Source: Hymenopellis radicata (taxonomy: Eukaryota; Basidiomycota; Agaricomycetes; Agaricales; Physalacriaceae). From it: a DNA stretch of 64,000 nt. The notes beneath the pieces were generated by a model that ran no database searches, was not told where the DNA came from, and worked only from the letters and a program-made list of their open reading frames with translations. The DNA lies in the NCBI GenBank assembly GCA_015501595.1, contig JADNRX010000069.1, forward strand, positions 123,574 to 187,573. The letters run 5' to 3'. Below, in pieces: positions 10,907-21,870 of the stretch. The position numbers and the translations under genes are program-made. Position 1 is the stretch's first letter, and each line of letters starts with the position of its first letter.

Positions 10907-12883
10907 ACGTCTGAGGACAAACTCGGAATACTTATGCACTCCGTGGACTCTGGCCCAGAAACTGCTTATCGCTTGGTTATCGCTCGTAGGCGTCATACTG
11001 AAGGTACAAGCATTGTTGGACCCACTATGTATCAACCTCATATTCATGTCGCGCTTTGAAGCTGAAGATAGAACACGAACATTTTGCGCATATACCTGGT
11101 TTCTTGACAGGTATCGCGCTTTCAATGGACGGTGAGTGCCGCATGGCGCACGGAACGATTTCTTATGTTTGTATTAGGATCAATTTTACGCACACGTACT
11201 CTGACTTCAGCTCTCTGTTGCGAGTGTACCTTGAGGTAATAATTGAGAATTTTCGCTTCCGTTGGCGCAATACTGACGATATACTAGGTCACTCACCTTA
11301 TGGATGTGGACGTGACGCCAACTTTACAGGCACATCGGTTCTAATCTATGCACGCTCCGTCGGGCCAGCGCTACCAAGTTGAAGCCGTACGGCTATCGAA
11401 GCGGTCTGACTCTTCGTGTCTTCCGTCCCAATTCCGAACAGTTTGTCATCCATGCGACAATAGCACGTGGTCGTCTGCTCACCATTCCTCCGAGATGCCA
11501 TGACTCATCCCTTCAACCTTTCTTCTTTTTGCACTCTCAACATGCGAGGGACACGACGCGCCCGTAAGGTTTGACATACGTATCCTCGGTGCGGTATAAC
11601 ACCTTATCCTTAGCTCTAGTCTGTCTCCTGGCACATGCAACGCGTTTGCGAGAGCTCTCAAAGGGAAGCTGGCGGTAGAGTCTGAATACTGGAGTCCAGA
11701 CCGAGACTCGATATTGGTTGTTTGTCCTGACCTTCTCACCTCCCTTGCGCGCAACGGTACGCTGGGCTTATATGCTCTTCATGTAGTATGCCTCTAACAG
11801 TGTTATAGACGTCCTATTGCTGCTGGACTGCGAAGAGCCATGGTTGTAACGCATATATGGGCCAAACAAGGTCACCGAATGGTTCGACAGCAGTAAAGAC
11901 GAGTCGTCTCCAAACCTCGGCCTAGTTGGTGCATGCGGTTCTTCACACGCGTACTCTGGAGACGCTTTGATGCTTGTTCAGTGTTCACCAGCCAGCATCG
12001 ATGTATCACGCCATGACGTACGCTCACTTCTCTGTGCAGCATCTGAGGCTCATAACGCATTTAGTAGGTCTTCTTCCTCGGAATTGCAGATAGAAATACG
12101 GACCCATCTGCGTCATTATGAAGATCGCGTCCTCTTCCCTGATTCAAAATCGTTCCCCACTTCAGTGGCTTTCGGAAAAAGGTGTGTCAGTATTGAATTG
12201 CGCAGCTCGATGTTGATCATGTCTGTAGTGTATCGCCGAGCTCGCGCCACCAAGTCATTAAAAAAGTTCCGGGAACACATCCCACATTTCACGCCAACAA
12301 TGATCTACAGATGGTCGCAAAGTCGATGAATGGGATCTCAGTGCAATATACATCAGAAGTATCGAAGATGATCATCATTTGCTCGATGTCGGAATGCCGA
12401 CTTGTACAGCATGCCCTGGCTCGATGTTACGGGAAGATATCAGACTTCATCTGATGCTCTCAGGCTATGTATGATATACATCGTCCGCTTTACTGTAGCC
12501 AGCGAACTGGTGGACCCAAAGAGTATTCGATTCCGCTCCTCTGTCTAATTGCATCTCACTGTTGGACAGGTATCCAGAGCCCCGACGTCACGCGACGCGT
12601 CAATCCGCTGCTTTACCATATCAGTCCATTCCAACGCCACGAACACTGCACCCCCTGGCGAACTGTTCAGTGTTTTTCCTTATCGTGCTCTTCAAGAGCG
12701 CGGCACATCCAGAGCCCACAATATATGATCGGCGCGACTCCTTATCGCAATGCACACGACTTGTTTTCCGAACCTCATGGTCGCGATAAACCCTCGGTAT
12801 CGGTGTCGTATCGATATGCTCTATCGTCGCGAGCTTGACCTGAACGCACCCCGCGACTAGTGCTGCGAAGTCCCTGTGGCGCA
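10907..12883 (+). pseudogene. Weak, probably decayed coding region (unassigned)
   Basis: Short plus-strand exon-like pieces bounded by GT and AG sites can be picked out. Examples are SLLRVYLE at about 11212-11235, continued by VTHLMDVDVTPTLQAHR after 11289, and ARALKGKLAVESEYWSPDRD with CPDLLTSLARN at 11650-11755. The last two resemble the leucine-rich tail of Agaricomycete F-box proteins. I could not join them into one open frame, and no start or stop is convincing. This may be a degraded F-box-like gene or chance. Confidence 0.2.
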
Positions 12884-13561
12884 TCACCGACGCTGCGTGT
12901 CATTTGGTCTCCTCAAACGCGACCGCTCGGCTTCCATTTTATAGCCAGCTACCCGCATCGAAGCCTCGACTTCCGCTAAATCACATCTGGGTATATGGAA
13001 GAACCCTGCTTGCCCGCGCCCAGCTCGATGCGGATGTGGGGAACCGCGCTCCGATGACTTAACTCCCGAGCCTCGGGGCCTTGTTCCATCTTGATCGGCG
13101 TCAATGCGCCCTCCCGCCAAGCGTCTTGGGCAGCTATTTTTACAACCTCGCGGCCAAACAGGCCTCGTATTTTTAGACGTCGGCTTAGCGCTCTTGTGCC
13201 GTTCGCCAGGTGTCCAAAGGGCGGGTACACGTTGGGCACGATGACGACAATCTCGATTCTCCGACCCCAGATGACGATCTCTCTCAATTTCAACCCATGT
13301 CAGACGATGTGCAAAAGCTTTCCGCTCGCCGATAGGTTTGCGATAGGTCGTGTGCTCGCCGTTGGAGTGCCGTTGGGATGGTCGGATGTGCGATGGAAAA
13401 TTGAAGATGTTCCGAACAGTTCTTTTTGAAAGGATCGGAGGGTGAGGGAACCGTGTACGATGCTGTCGGAGCCATGTTTCAAGGTATGATTTGTACTCTA
13501 CTCCCGAAGCTATCCATTCAGTTGGCTGCTCCAGGTGTTCAAGGCCAAGCCTCAGCTTCAT
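12884..13561 (-). CDS. Hypothetical 225-aa open frame
   Basis: An ATG-started frame of 225 aa, rich in Arg, His and Pro, has no recognised domain, membrane span or signal peptide. A second minus-strand frame over 12976-13293 (containing IVIWGRRIEIVVIVPNVYPP) looks at least as protein-like, and the plus strand is also open at 13091-13429. GC-rich sequence with many open frames makes the choice unsafe. The true product, if any, may use a splice near 13290. Confidence 0.2.
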   Translation of the reverse strand: MKLRLGLEHLEQPTEWIASGVEYKSYLETWLRQHRTRFPHPPILSKRTVRNIFNFPSHIRPSQRHSNGEHTTYRKPIGERKAFAHRLTWVEIERDRHLGSENRDCRHRAQRVPALWTPGERHKSAKPTSKNTRPVWPRGCKNSCPRRLAGGRIDADQDGTRPRGSGVKSSERGSPHPHRAGRGQAGFFHIPRCDLAEVEASMRVAGYKMEAERSRLRRPNDTQRR

Positions 13562-13730
13562 GTGGTCTGTTCGGCGTAGCCCTTACATTGTAGCATTTGA
13601 TATCTATCAAAGCTTTAGCGAGATTTAGTGGCGTCTTCAATTACTGTACCAGGGCTGTCCACGTCACCTCTCTTCCGAAGCGGGATCCTTGTCGACCACT
13701 GTCATCTCGAGACTAGGACGTATCTGCTCG

Positions 13731-13766
13731 CGCTTATGGAAACAGGGAGTGGACAGCTTGTTGCCG
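13731..13766 (+). repeat. Left arm of a 36-bp inverted repeat
   Basis: The segment containing TATGGAAACAGGGAGTGGAC matches the reverse complement of 17174-17209 at 34 of 36 positions. The arms lie about 3.4 kb apart. No clear target-site duplication was found, so a transposon end is only one possibility. Confidence 0.5.
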
Positions 13767-14040
13767 AACATGCCGCTGCCAAGTAGCCCTGGGGACCCCG
13801 TAGACCACCATCCGACTTAAGTCTGGCTTAAGTCCTAGGCCTGGAATGTGTCGAGGAAGGGCCAGGCACTTATGTTGGCAGGCAGCAAGTAGTGTGGCGC
13901 AAAATAGACTGCATTGGGTAACAACATGTATGCAAGAGTATATTTAACAGTAGCGTATCGTTCGAGCAGTCACAAAATGTAGAGGAGGGTGGAATTGGGG
14001 AGGGTAAGGCAAGACCAGTCCTTGCAAGTAGATTCAGCCG

Positions 14041-14674
14041 TCAAGTAGACACCATCAGAGCACAAAAAAGGGAATCGCTCTTGAAGACGATATGAATAAC
14101 CATCGTGTCGGGAAGGATATCGAAACGGGCGCGTTCGTCGGCGTCCCGGTTGGCGTCGAGTTCGAATGCGAGATCATGGTTGATGTTTGGCGTCGCGGAT
14201 GAGTGTTCAAGGTGGGGTCGGTTCGCTTCCCAGCCGTTGCTGGGTGGTGCCTCGACGCCGTGGTCGAATCCTTGGTGAGCTATCGTTGAGTGGGGTCTCG
14301 ACGTCTCGTCGTCGCAGGGTTCCTGATCTTCCGTTTCTGCCGCCGTTCCACCTGAGGTCAGGATGTCGGTGTTCGTTCTGTGAAAAATACATGTTGGTCT
14401 TCCTGGAATCGACTGCCTTGGAACTTACCTGCCCTTTGAAGAATTCGATCTCGCTGTAGAGTAAGCGCGTTATGTATTTCGATTATCCGATTTGAGACTT
14501 ACTGATGGTTTCCAGACTTAGCGCGTTCATTTTCCATGAGAGTGGCGCGCGCGGTTTTGAAGGTGACGGGGCTTGAATGTGTTGTTGACGGGCCCGTAAA
14601 GATGGTGGTGATTGCAAGAGCCAGGATGTGACGTGACGGTGACATTCGTCTCCGTCATCGGCTTCCATCACCAT
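14041..14674 (-). CDS. Hypothetical three-exon protein, 177 aa
   Basis: Exons 14674-14504 plus one base (to 14503), 14453-14429 (a 25-bp microexon) and 14377-14041 are joined by GTAAGTC...CTACAG and GTAAGTTC...TTCACAG introns. They give one continuous frame ending in TGA at 14041-14043. The middle exon reads RSNSSKGR across the splices. The third exon is acidic and polar (GGTAAETEDQEPCDDETSRP) and ends FDILPDTMVIHIVFKSDSLF. No domain is recognised. The consistent phase over three exons argues for a real gene, although further 5' exons may exist above 14674. It lies inside the interval bounded by the 36-bp inverted repeat. Confidence 0.45.
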
Positions 14675-17600
14675 GCAGTGGAAGTCGCGTCCAATAAACC
14701 ACTCTTCGTGCTTACGGGTGTATCTAGTATTGCTTCAACTTTCGATGGATTCAATTTTGTCAATATTCTGCGTCATTTTGCGACTGGACGTGTCGCATTA
14801 TACACCTCACCGCGTTGATGTTGTGATGTTTGGCCCACTGGAACGGTGGTTAGCCGCTGCTATACCGTGTAGGATGTGCTTTATCTCGAACTCGTCTTCG
14901 CTTTATACCACCATCTATATGTGCCACGAGAATGGCGCGTCATTAGATGCTTACTCTTTTCCCCACTTGGTCGTTAACGAATTTACGACGACTGTCTTCC
15001 TTTCAAGTTGATAGTTTTGGTAGCCACATTCATAATGCGACGTTCAGGTTGATGTGACGAGTGAGCCTCTTTCCTCACCACCACCGGGTTTTCACTTGGG
15101 CATTCCTGCTCGGCGCTCTTGCTCCGAACACTGCTAAGTTGTCGTCTTCGCTGTGTTCTTCACTAACGTTACTGACTATCTTTTCACAGCACTTGTCGTG
15201 CAGCATGTGCTTTGGACACGACACGACAAGTTGCAACCGACGACTGTTGACGGGTTTTTGCAGACGACCTGTCGCTATCTGGTACATCTGGTACGGCGTC
15301 AAAGACTCCGTTTCTTCGCCATTCTCGCTTACCTTCCCTGTAGACGAATCTTTGTCTGACTTTCGCCAACGACTCCAGGCTACAAGGTTCGTTCTCGCTT
15401 TGTGTCGGAGCATTTGACCTACACACTCTCAGCACCCTTGAGAGCTGTTAATTCTACCTCTACAAGCGTGGCGGTGTCCTTGGAACCCCGCCTTCCCACC
15501 CTATCTTGAAACCACACACCGATAGACCCTCGCGTTATTGTAACGTCCTCCTGATGTATTGCATGCTCAAACTCTTATGATATACACCTGTGGATCCACG
15601 GCGAATAGCCTCTGGAAAACAAGAGCCCTCACTCCCCTCTCCTCAGTCTGCCTCATCGACATACGCGTCTCTGGTTCTACGTCCTCGAACCTGCATGAAG
15701 ACTGCGTGAGTATGAGTCCTGGCTGCTAACTGCGGATGCTCTCATCTCTCTGACTGTCAAGACATCGAAGCCTTGTCGGTACGTCGTCTTAATTGATCTT
15801 GTGCGTATCCCGACATCTATAGTAGTGCAGCTAATTCGAGAAGCGCTGTCCGTAAGTCTTGTCTTAAAATTGTCAACGGCCTTGCTTGAATGTTGATATT
15901 CCCACTCCCAGATGCACTGCACTGGGCCTCGACACGCGAGAGGATAATGGCGCACTGCCATAGGAATCGTAGACCGTCGCCTGTCTTCGAGAGGTGGTTG
16001 GAGCGGATACCCAACCTCGCTCAATTCGCTTTGAAGAGGCATGGACGTGCACAATCCGCCAGAGACGTCAGTCTTGTATTTGTTCTTACTAGTGACCTCT
16101 CTTGAACTTGCACACCGACAAGTTTCCTGACTAGTACGTGGCCTATACTTAGCCTCGGTCGTCCGGCCTAACTATCAGAACCCCGTACTTGCAGCGACGA
16201 TTTCGTGTTGCCGACACTACATTCTTTACATCCGTTGTTTCTGAACCTCCCTAAAGTTGGGCCCAGGACTTCAGGACTTCTCATCGAGGGAGTCGGCATC
16301 GTGTAGCAAGAGTACAACACATATCGTGGTCAGTGTGCACCATCAGCTTATTCGACGACAACCACGACGTGATCATGCCGCCCCCGACAGCGCAACTGGA
16401 TGCGCTCGATGCCGGCGATGACACAGAGCGCGAGGACAAGCCCATCGTTGATCAATCATCACTGTCCACGAGGAGCAGGCCCATAGCGCACAGGACGCGT
16501 ATATTTGCGCATGCGCTGCACGTAGAAGACCGCACTGGCCATGAGCATCTGTGAGTCATTTCCTGCGACCCAGTGGCTATATTGACCGCTAACCAGCACA
16601 TATCACGAACACCCCATCTCACTCAAGAGTCAAGATGGCGGTGCGGTATACAGTGCAGATATAGTCTGATCCGGATGCGTCTTGTCCGCATCGGAGACTC
16701 GGAGTGGATAGTGGCGATACAGCAGATCTGGGGCGCCACATACGAAACATGGCCAAGAGGATGCTCCTCAATGGTGAAAGTGACCCAAGCGTATTAACTG
16801 CGCTCGGGGAACCGTTCACATGCGGGCGGGACATGTTGTATAGGTTTTAGAAGAGAATGAGAACAGTATACAAGTCAATGATGTGCGAATTCATACTCAT
16901 TTAACTGCTGTTCGTAATGGGTGGAGTGAATTTGTTGGCATTACTGCTCTTAAGGATTGAGCGGGGCTGTTGAGAGATGCAGATGAAACGGAGGGGATCT
17001 CTAAACTTATATACAGTGAATTCACGTTCCGGTTACTAGCGGAAGAGCGTCTGTGGACTACTTGCCTCGGTGGTTGACATAGTTTATGTGCCTATTTTCA
17101 TGCGAAAAATAATTATTTACGTGCGGTATTTGAGGTCCTGGCTGCCGTGATGCCGCAAAAGCACCGGCCATCACGGCAACACGCTGTCCACTCCCTGTTT
17201 CCATACGCGCTGCCCGTAGTCAACTCCATTCGTGTCCACTTAACAGCTATCATTCATACGTCCCGTCATCATCTTTACAGGGAGCGGGCCTGGTTCTTCG
17301 TGATGGTGCACCGCTTAGGTCTGTTTATGTACACGCTTCACATCTGAATTCACGCAGGTCTAGGGCTCTTAGATCCTTCCGATGGTACTGTAACCGAGTG
17401 GGGCATATTCTTGTCCGTGTTTACCTGGAGGACTGAAGGTTCTGTCATTCGTCGGTCAATGGGGGGTCCTCGCGAGAGACAACGCTATAATCGAATGCAT
17501 CTGGATTTAGCAATCCCCCAATCTTTTTTTCTGTGACAACCCCAGACCTGGATGAAGAACCCTTATCGCATACATTTTCAAGTGGCGTTATAAATGGTTA

Positions 17601-18153
17601 GGGTTTCAGGGCGATGCGACACGACCCGTATGAACGGTGTAGACGGAAGAAGATTGTGGGCGTACTACTGCTGGGAATCGCACTGCATAGTGACAAGGAA
17701 ACTGGACATCGCACTCGGTGCGGATGAGCACCCGATGAGAACCGGTCGAAGTCCCAGCGGAGCTTAGGGGTGCTTACTCTTTCGGTAAATCGTCTTTTTT
17801 TCACAGCGCACAAGCAGCCTGCAGGTCATTTCGAGGCTCTCCCTGGTTTATATGAGAGTCTTGACGACGGAAAGGAGAGACACGTTTTCTTTGACGTTCG
17901 TTATCTTCGACGCATGACACAGGAGACGACGTTGCGTTGAAGCGCACGAACCCTGCAACCACCGACGCCAAGGTAGCGCATATTCTGTATCATATGGAAA
18001 GGCACCATATGGCTGGACCACGCAGACAGCTGCGAGTATTTGAATGCCACGCGGCTTATCTCTATGCTGCCCTATTTAGGTTTGTTTCTCGTGGAGATGG
18101 AGTTGCCCCTTCCACATCGTCCCATCAACTGATCAAAAAGGTAAATTGATGGA
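14675..18153. other. Long gene-poor stretch
   Basis: Apart from the inverted-repeat arm at 17174-17209, nothing with supported gene structure was seen in these 3.5 kb. Open frames at 15061-15417, 15677-16054 and 16333-16554 occur on one or both strands without domains, splice consistency or homology I recognise. Confidence 0.4.
17174..17209 (-). repeat. Right arm of a 36-bp inverted repeat
   Basis: This is the reverse-complement partner of 13731-13766, with two mismatches (both G/T-type differences). See the left arm for interpretation. Confidence 0.5.
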
Positions 18154-18163
18154 TATATATAAA
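18154..18163 (+). promoter_or_regulatory. TATA box of the amino-acid permease gene
   Basis: TATATATAAA lies about 75 bp upstream of the permease ATG at 18237 and is followed by a pyrimidine-rich stretch (TCATCCCCTTACACCC) typical of a fungal transcription start region. Confidence 0.55.
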
Positions 18164-18236
18164 AGAAGCAGGCTGATGTGGGAAGCTCCAGGATTTTCAT
18201 CCCCTTACACCCGTCGCCCTCGACGCAGCCGACGCT

Positions 18237-20270
18237 ATGTCCTCAGAGAAGGTCTACGACCCGGAAAAAGGCTCCAAGTCTAACCTCGACGTCGAAGTCG
18301 CTGTACACGATGATCGTGTCGTAGATGGGGCGACTGAGGACCCCCACATGCATCGTGCCCTCAAGGGAAGGCATGTGTCAATGATTGCTATTGTACGTTT
18401 CTTCTAAGCATCTACGAATTGCTTCTCATCCTTTCTTAGGCTGGTACTATTGGAACGGGTCTCTTCTTGGGTTCCGGTAAGGCTATCGCGAACGGTGGCC
18501 CTGTCGGCGCTGTCCTCGGTTACCTCATTGTCGGTGTACTTGTCGGTATGATGATGTACTGCCTCGGAGAGGTATGTTCTGAGCCTGCCCACGCTTGAAT
18601 CTCACGTTTTGACTGGCGCTCTTCAGATGATGGTGCATGATCCGAGTGCTGGCGGTTTCATCGAATTCTCGTCTCGTTATGTTGATCCCGCCCTTGGCTT
18701 TGCGATGGGCTGGCAATTCTGGTTCCAAACTGCTATGACCGCTCCCGTTGAAGTTGTTGCTGCCTCCATCGTCATCCAGTACTGGGACAAGGCAAACAAC
18801 CATTTGGCGATTTACGTGACCGTCATGCTCCTCGGTATGGTTGCAATCAATCTTGCGGGTGTCAAGTTAGTCTTCCGGTCATCGATTCGAGCTGTCAGTA
18901 TACTGACTGATCTTGTCATAGATACTTTGGCGAGTTCGAGTTCTGGTAGGTCTAGATGCTTGATTTTTTTTGAACCAAACGACTGAGCCTGGTCCAGGTT
19001 TGCCTTCATCAAGATTATCACCGTCGTTGGTCTTTGCATTATGTGTCTCGTCGTCGACCTCGGTGGTGCACCCGACAGGGATCGCCGTGGTTTCCGTTAT
19101 TGGAGGGACTCGCCCTTCAACAATGACTACCTCGACATCGTGCCTGCGTCGAAGGCTCGTTTCCTCGGATGTACGTACTCATTCATTCATAGTTAGCGCC
19201 TTTCAACAGCTGCTGACACTTCAATTCAGTCTGGGCTGTGCTCACGCAGGCAGCCTTCTCGTACGGTGGCATGGAAGGTCTGGCGTCAATCTGTCTCGAA
19301 GCCGAGAACCCGCGTAAGACCATGCGCACTGCCGTCCGCGCCATCTTCTACCGTATCGTGCTCCTCTGTATGTTTGGATCAGTTTCTTCACATGCTTCTA
19401 TGACTGACTGTATCACAAGACATTGTCTCCCTGTGGCTCGCCGGCATGTGCATATCCCCTGATGACCCGAACCTTCTTCAGGCCAACGCTGAGGGTGGCG
19501 GAACGGGTGCCCAGTCGCCGTTCGTCGTCGTCATCAGGACATCCGGCATCAAGGTTCTCGACCACATCGTCAACGCTGTCGTTCTCACGTCGGCTTTCTC
19601 TTCTGGAAACGAGTTCTTATACTCGTCGTCGCGTGCACTGTTTATGCTCGCACAGGAAGGCCAGGCTCCCCGCATCTTCGCCAAAGTGTTGCCCAACGGT
19701 GTCCCCATCGTGGCCCTCGCCTTCACGTCGCTGTTCTCTCTCCTTGCCTACCTTAACTGTGGTGCTGGAGGTGCCGAAGAGGCGTTCAACTGGCTTGCGA
19801 ACATCACCACGCTCGGTTCTATGCTCACATGGTGTGGTATTGCTTTCACCCACATTCGCTTCTACCGCGGCATGAAGGCGCAAGGCGTCTCTCGCGACAT
19901 CCTTCCCTTTAAGTCGTTCCTCATGCCATGGGGAGCGTACTGTGTTCTCTGTTCATTCATTGTTATCATCTTGTGCGTATCGTATATATCTCCGTTGTTT
20001 CGTACCTTGCTGATCTTTTGTTCAGCTTCTCTGGGTGGACGACTCTGAAGCCTTGGTCGGCTTCCGATTTCTTCTCCACTTACATCAACATTCCCTTCAT
20101 GGCGTTGCTCTACGTCGGCTGGAAGATTGTCAAGAAGACCAAGCTCGTCTCGCTCACCGAGATGGATGTGTATGTTGTTTCGCGCTTATGCCTCTACCCT
20201 CCGACTGACTGGTATCTTCAGGACATCACATTACGTCGAGGGCTCTGTCGTTCGCAGTAAGCTGCATTAA
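18237..20270 (+). CDS. Amino-acid permease (APC superfamily, yeast amino-acid transporter type)
   Basis: Plasma-membrane proton-coupled amino-acid uptake. Nine exons (18237-18392, 18440-18571, 18627-18865, 18922-18945, 18998-19170, 19230-19367, 19420-19972, 20026-20169, 20222-20270) sum to an unbroken 535-aa frame. After a 45-residue acidic cytosolic N-terminus comes the family signature: LKGRHVSMIAIAGTIGTGLF then LGSGKAIANGGPVGA (residues about 45-80). Next are YCLGEMMVHDPSAGGFIEFS and FAMGWQFWFQ, then the conserved F.YGG.E (FSYGGMEGLA) in TM6, and ENPRKTMRTAVRAIFYRIVL after it. About 12 membrane spans are expected. This full-length gene is the apparent parent of the 3' fragment at 53893-54338. 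The substrate (which amino acids) cannot be read from the sequence. Confidence 0.95.
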
Positions 20271-20758
20271 ATGCTTCTGGGTCATTTGTAGAGGGCTTCC
20301 ATAGTACTGTTTCGCTGCATATTACTGTACAATCCAGTTGTAGTTTTAATTACCACCGATGGATGAAAATTACGCTACATATTTATTAAACGGCATTTTT
20401 CATGGCACCTCATGTTTGTCCCATTTCTGCTTTCGGCCCGACGAACCTCCAAGCTCCAATCCTTGATCTATGAGTCATTTTAGGACTCGATTTCGAGACG
20501 TGATCTGGACTTGGCTTAGACCGGATCCTCTCGCCTTCTACCATCGACTACGGCGAGGTTTATCGTCTAATACTTCGCCTACTTGCTTGCTCAAGAGCAG
20601 ACGTTACCCACGGTGTGCATTGACAATGATTTGGCCACGGCGCATTCCAACGTTTCTTCTCTCTGCCAGGCGATCGCCAATCGGAGTCAGCACACCATTT
20701 ACTATAAAGCACGGCAAGATAACATCGCTACTCCCACAATTCGAGACGGACAGAAGAA

Positions 20759-21516
20759 ATGCACGCGGAAGAACCTAGTAAAGCCGTCATCTCGGCTTCG
20801 AATGACAAGATCCATATCCTCCCACACGCCACATACACTTCCCCTCTCGGATCACTAACTCCCGCCTCCGTCTCGCCCGATCCTCTGGCCCAGTTCCGCG
20901 CCTGGCTCAAGGATGCAGTCGAGGCCGGTGTCGCGGAACCAGAGGCCATGTCCCTTTCTACCGTAGCTCTCGGCCCCTCTCCGCTTCCGAGTTCCCGTAT
21001 AGTTCTTTTGAAGACTGTCGACGCGACCGGGTTCGTGTTTTACACGAACTACACGTCCCGCAAGTCTCAGGAGCTGGAGCAGACGCCTGCGGCTGCGCTG
21101 GTGTTCTATTGGCGCGAGGTGCATAGGAGTGTGCGTGTGGTAGGCAAAGTGGAGAAGGTGACTGAAGAGGAAGCCATCGAGTACTTTCAGTCGCGCCCTC
21201 GCGGCAGTCAGCTAGGTGCTTGGGCTAGCTATCAAAGCACTGTGGTGGACGAAAGTGCTGTTGCAAGACGTCTCAGCAAAATAGAGCAACACTTTGATGG
21301 TAAACAAGTCCACAAGCCAGCGTTTTGGGGTGGTTGGAGAGTCGTTCCTCGGTCAGTGTTTTATTTCATTGTCTTTCTGTTTCTGAAATTTGACTCCATC
21401 CACGCCTTCGTAGGGAAGTTGAGTTCTGGAGCGGGAAACCTTCGAGGTTGCACGACCGGGTTAGATATCTTCGGTCTGCTGAGGGTACATGGGCGATAGA
21501 TCGATTGGCGCCTTGA
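20759..21516 (+). CDS. PDX3: Pyridoxamine 5'-phosphate oxidase (PNPO), copy 1
   Basis: This FMN enzyme oxidises pyridoxine or pyridoxamine 5'-phosphate to pyridoxal 5'-phosphate, the vitamin B6 cofactor. Exons 20759-21351 and 21414-21516 give 231 aa, a usual length for fungal PNPO. Motifs in order: [10 protein letters not shown] near residue 40; the FMN/PLP-binding strand [20 protein letters not shown] then [40 protein letters not shown]; and the C-terminal signature [13 protein letters not shown] ending WAIDRLAP. The ATG at 20759 is preferred because the upstream plus-strand frame differs between the two copies by a 5-bp indel. The gene is convergent with the GMC oxidoreductase 355 bp away. 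Confidence 0.95.
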
Positions 21517-21870
21517 TTATGGTAGCGTGCATAAATGGGAATCAGAAAGGCCAAAGTACCCGTGTACTTCTTGGTCGAAAAGTTGTATACATAGAGCCTT
21601 AATGTGAATTAAACAGTAACCTCTCTTGCGATTCGCGCATGAACTTTATGCTGGGACAAGGAGAAATCAACTCATCAATGCTGATATTCACTGAGCGTTA
21701 GTCACCGTTATGCCTCCTTAGTAAACACTGCCTCGAAGCATATCATCATTCATATACAGTAAATATTCAGTCCTAAACACGAATAGTCAAAATCGTAATA
21801 TAAAGTCCATCAGTAACGAGTGGTGGGTGATATCACACATCATAAGTAAAACAGTCCGTCAAAGCAACAT

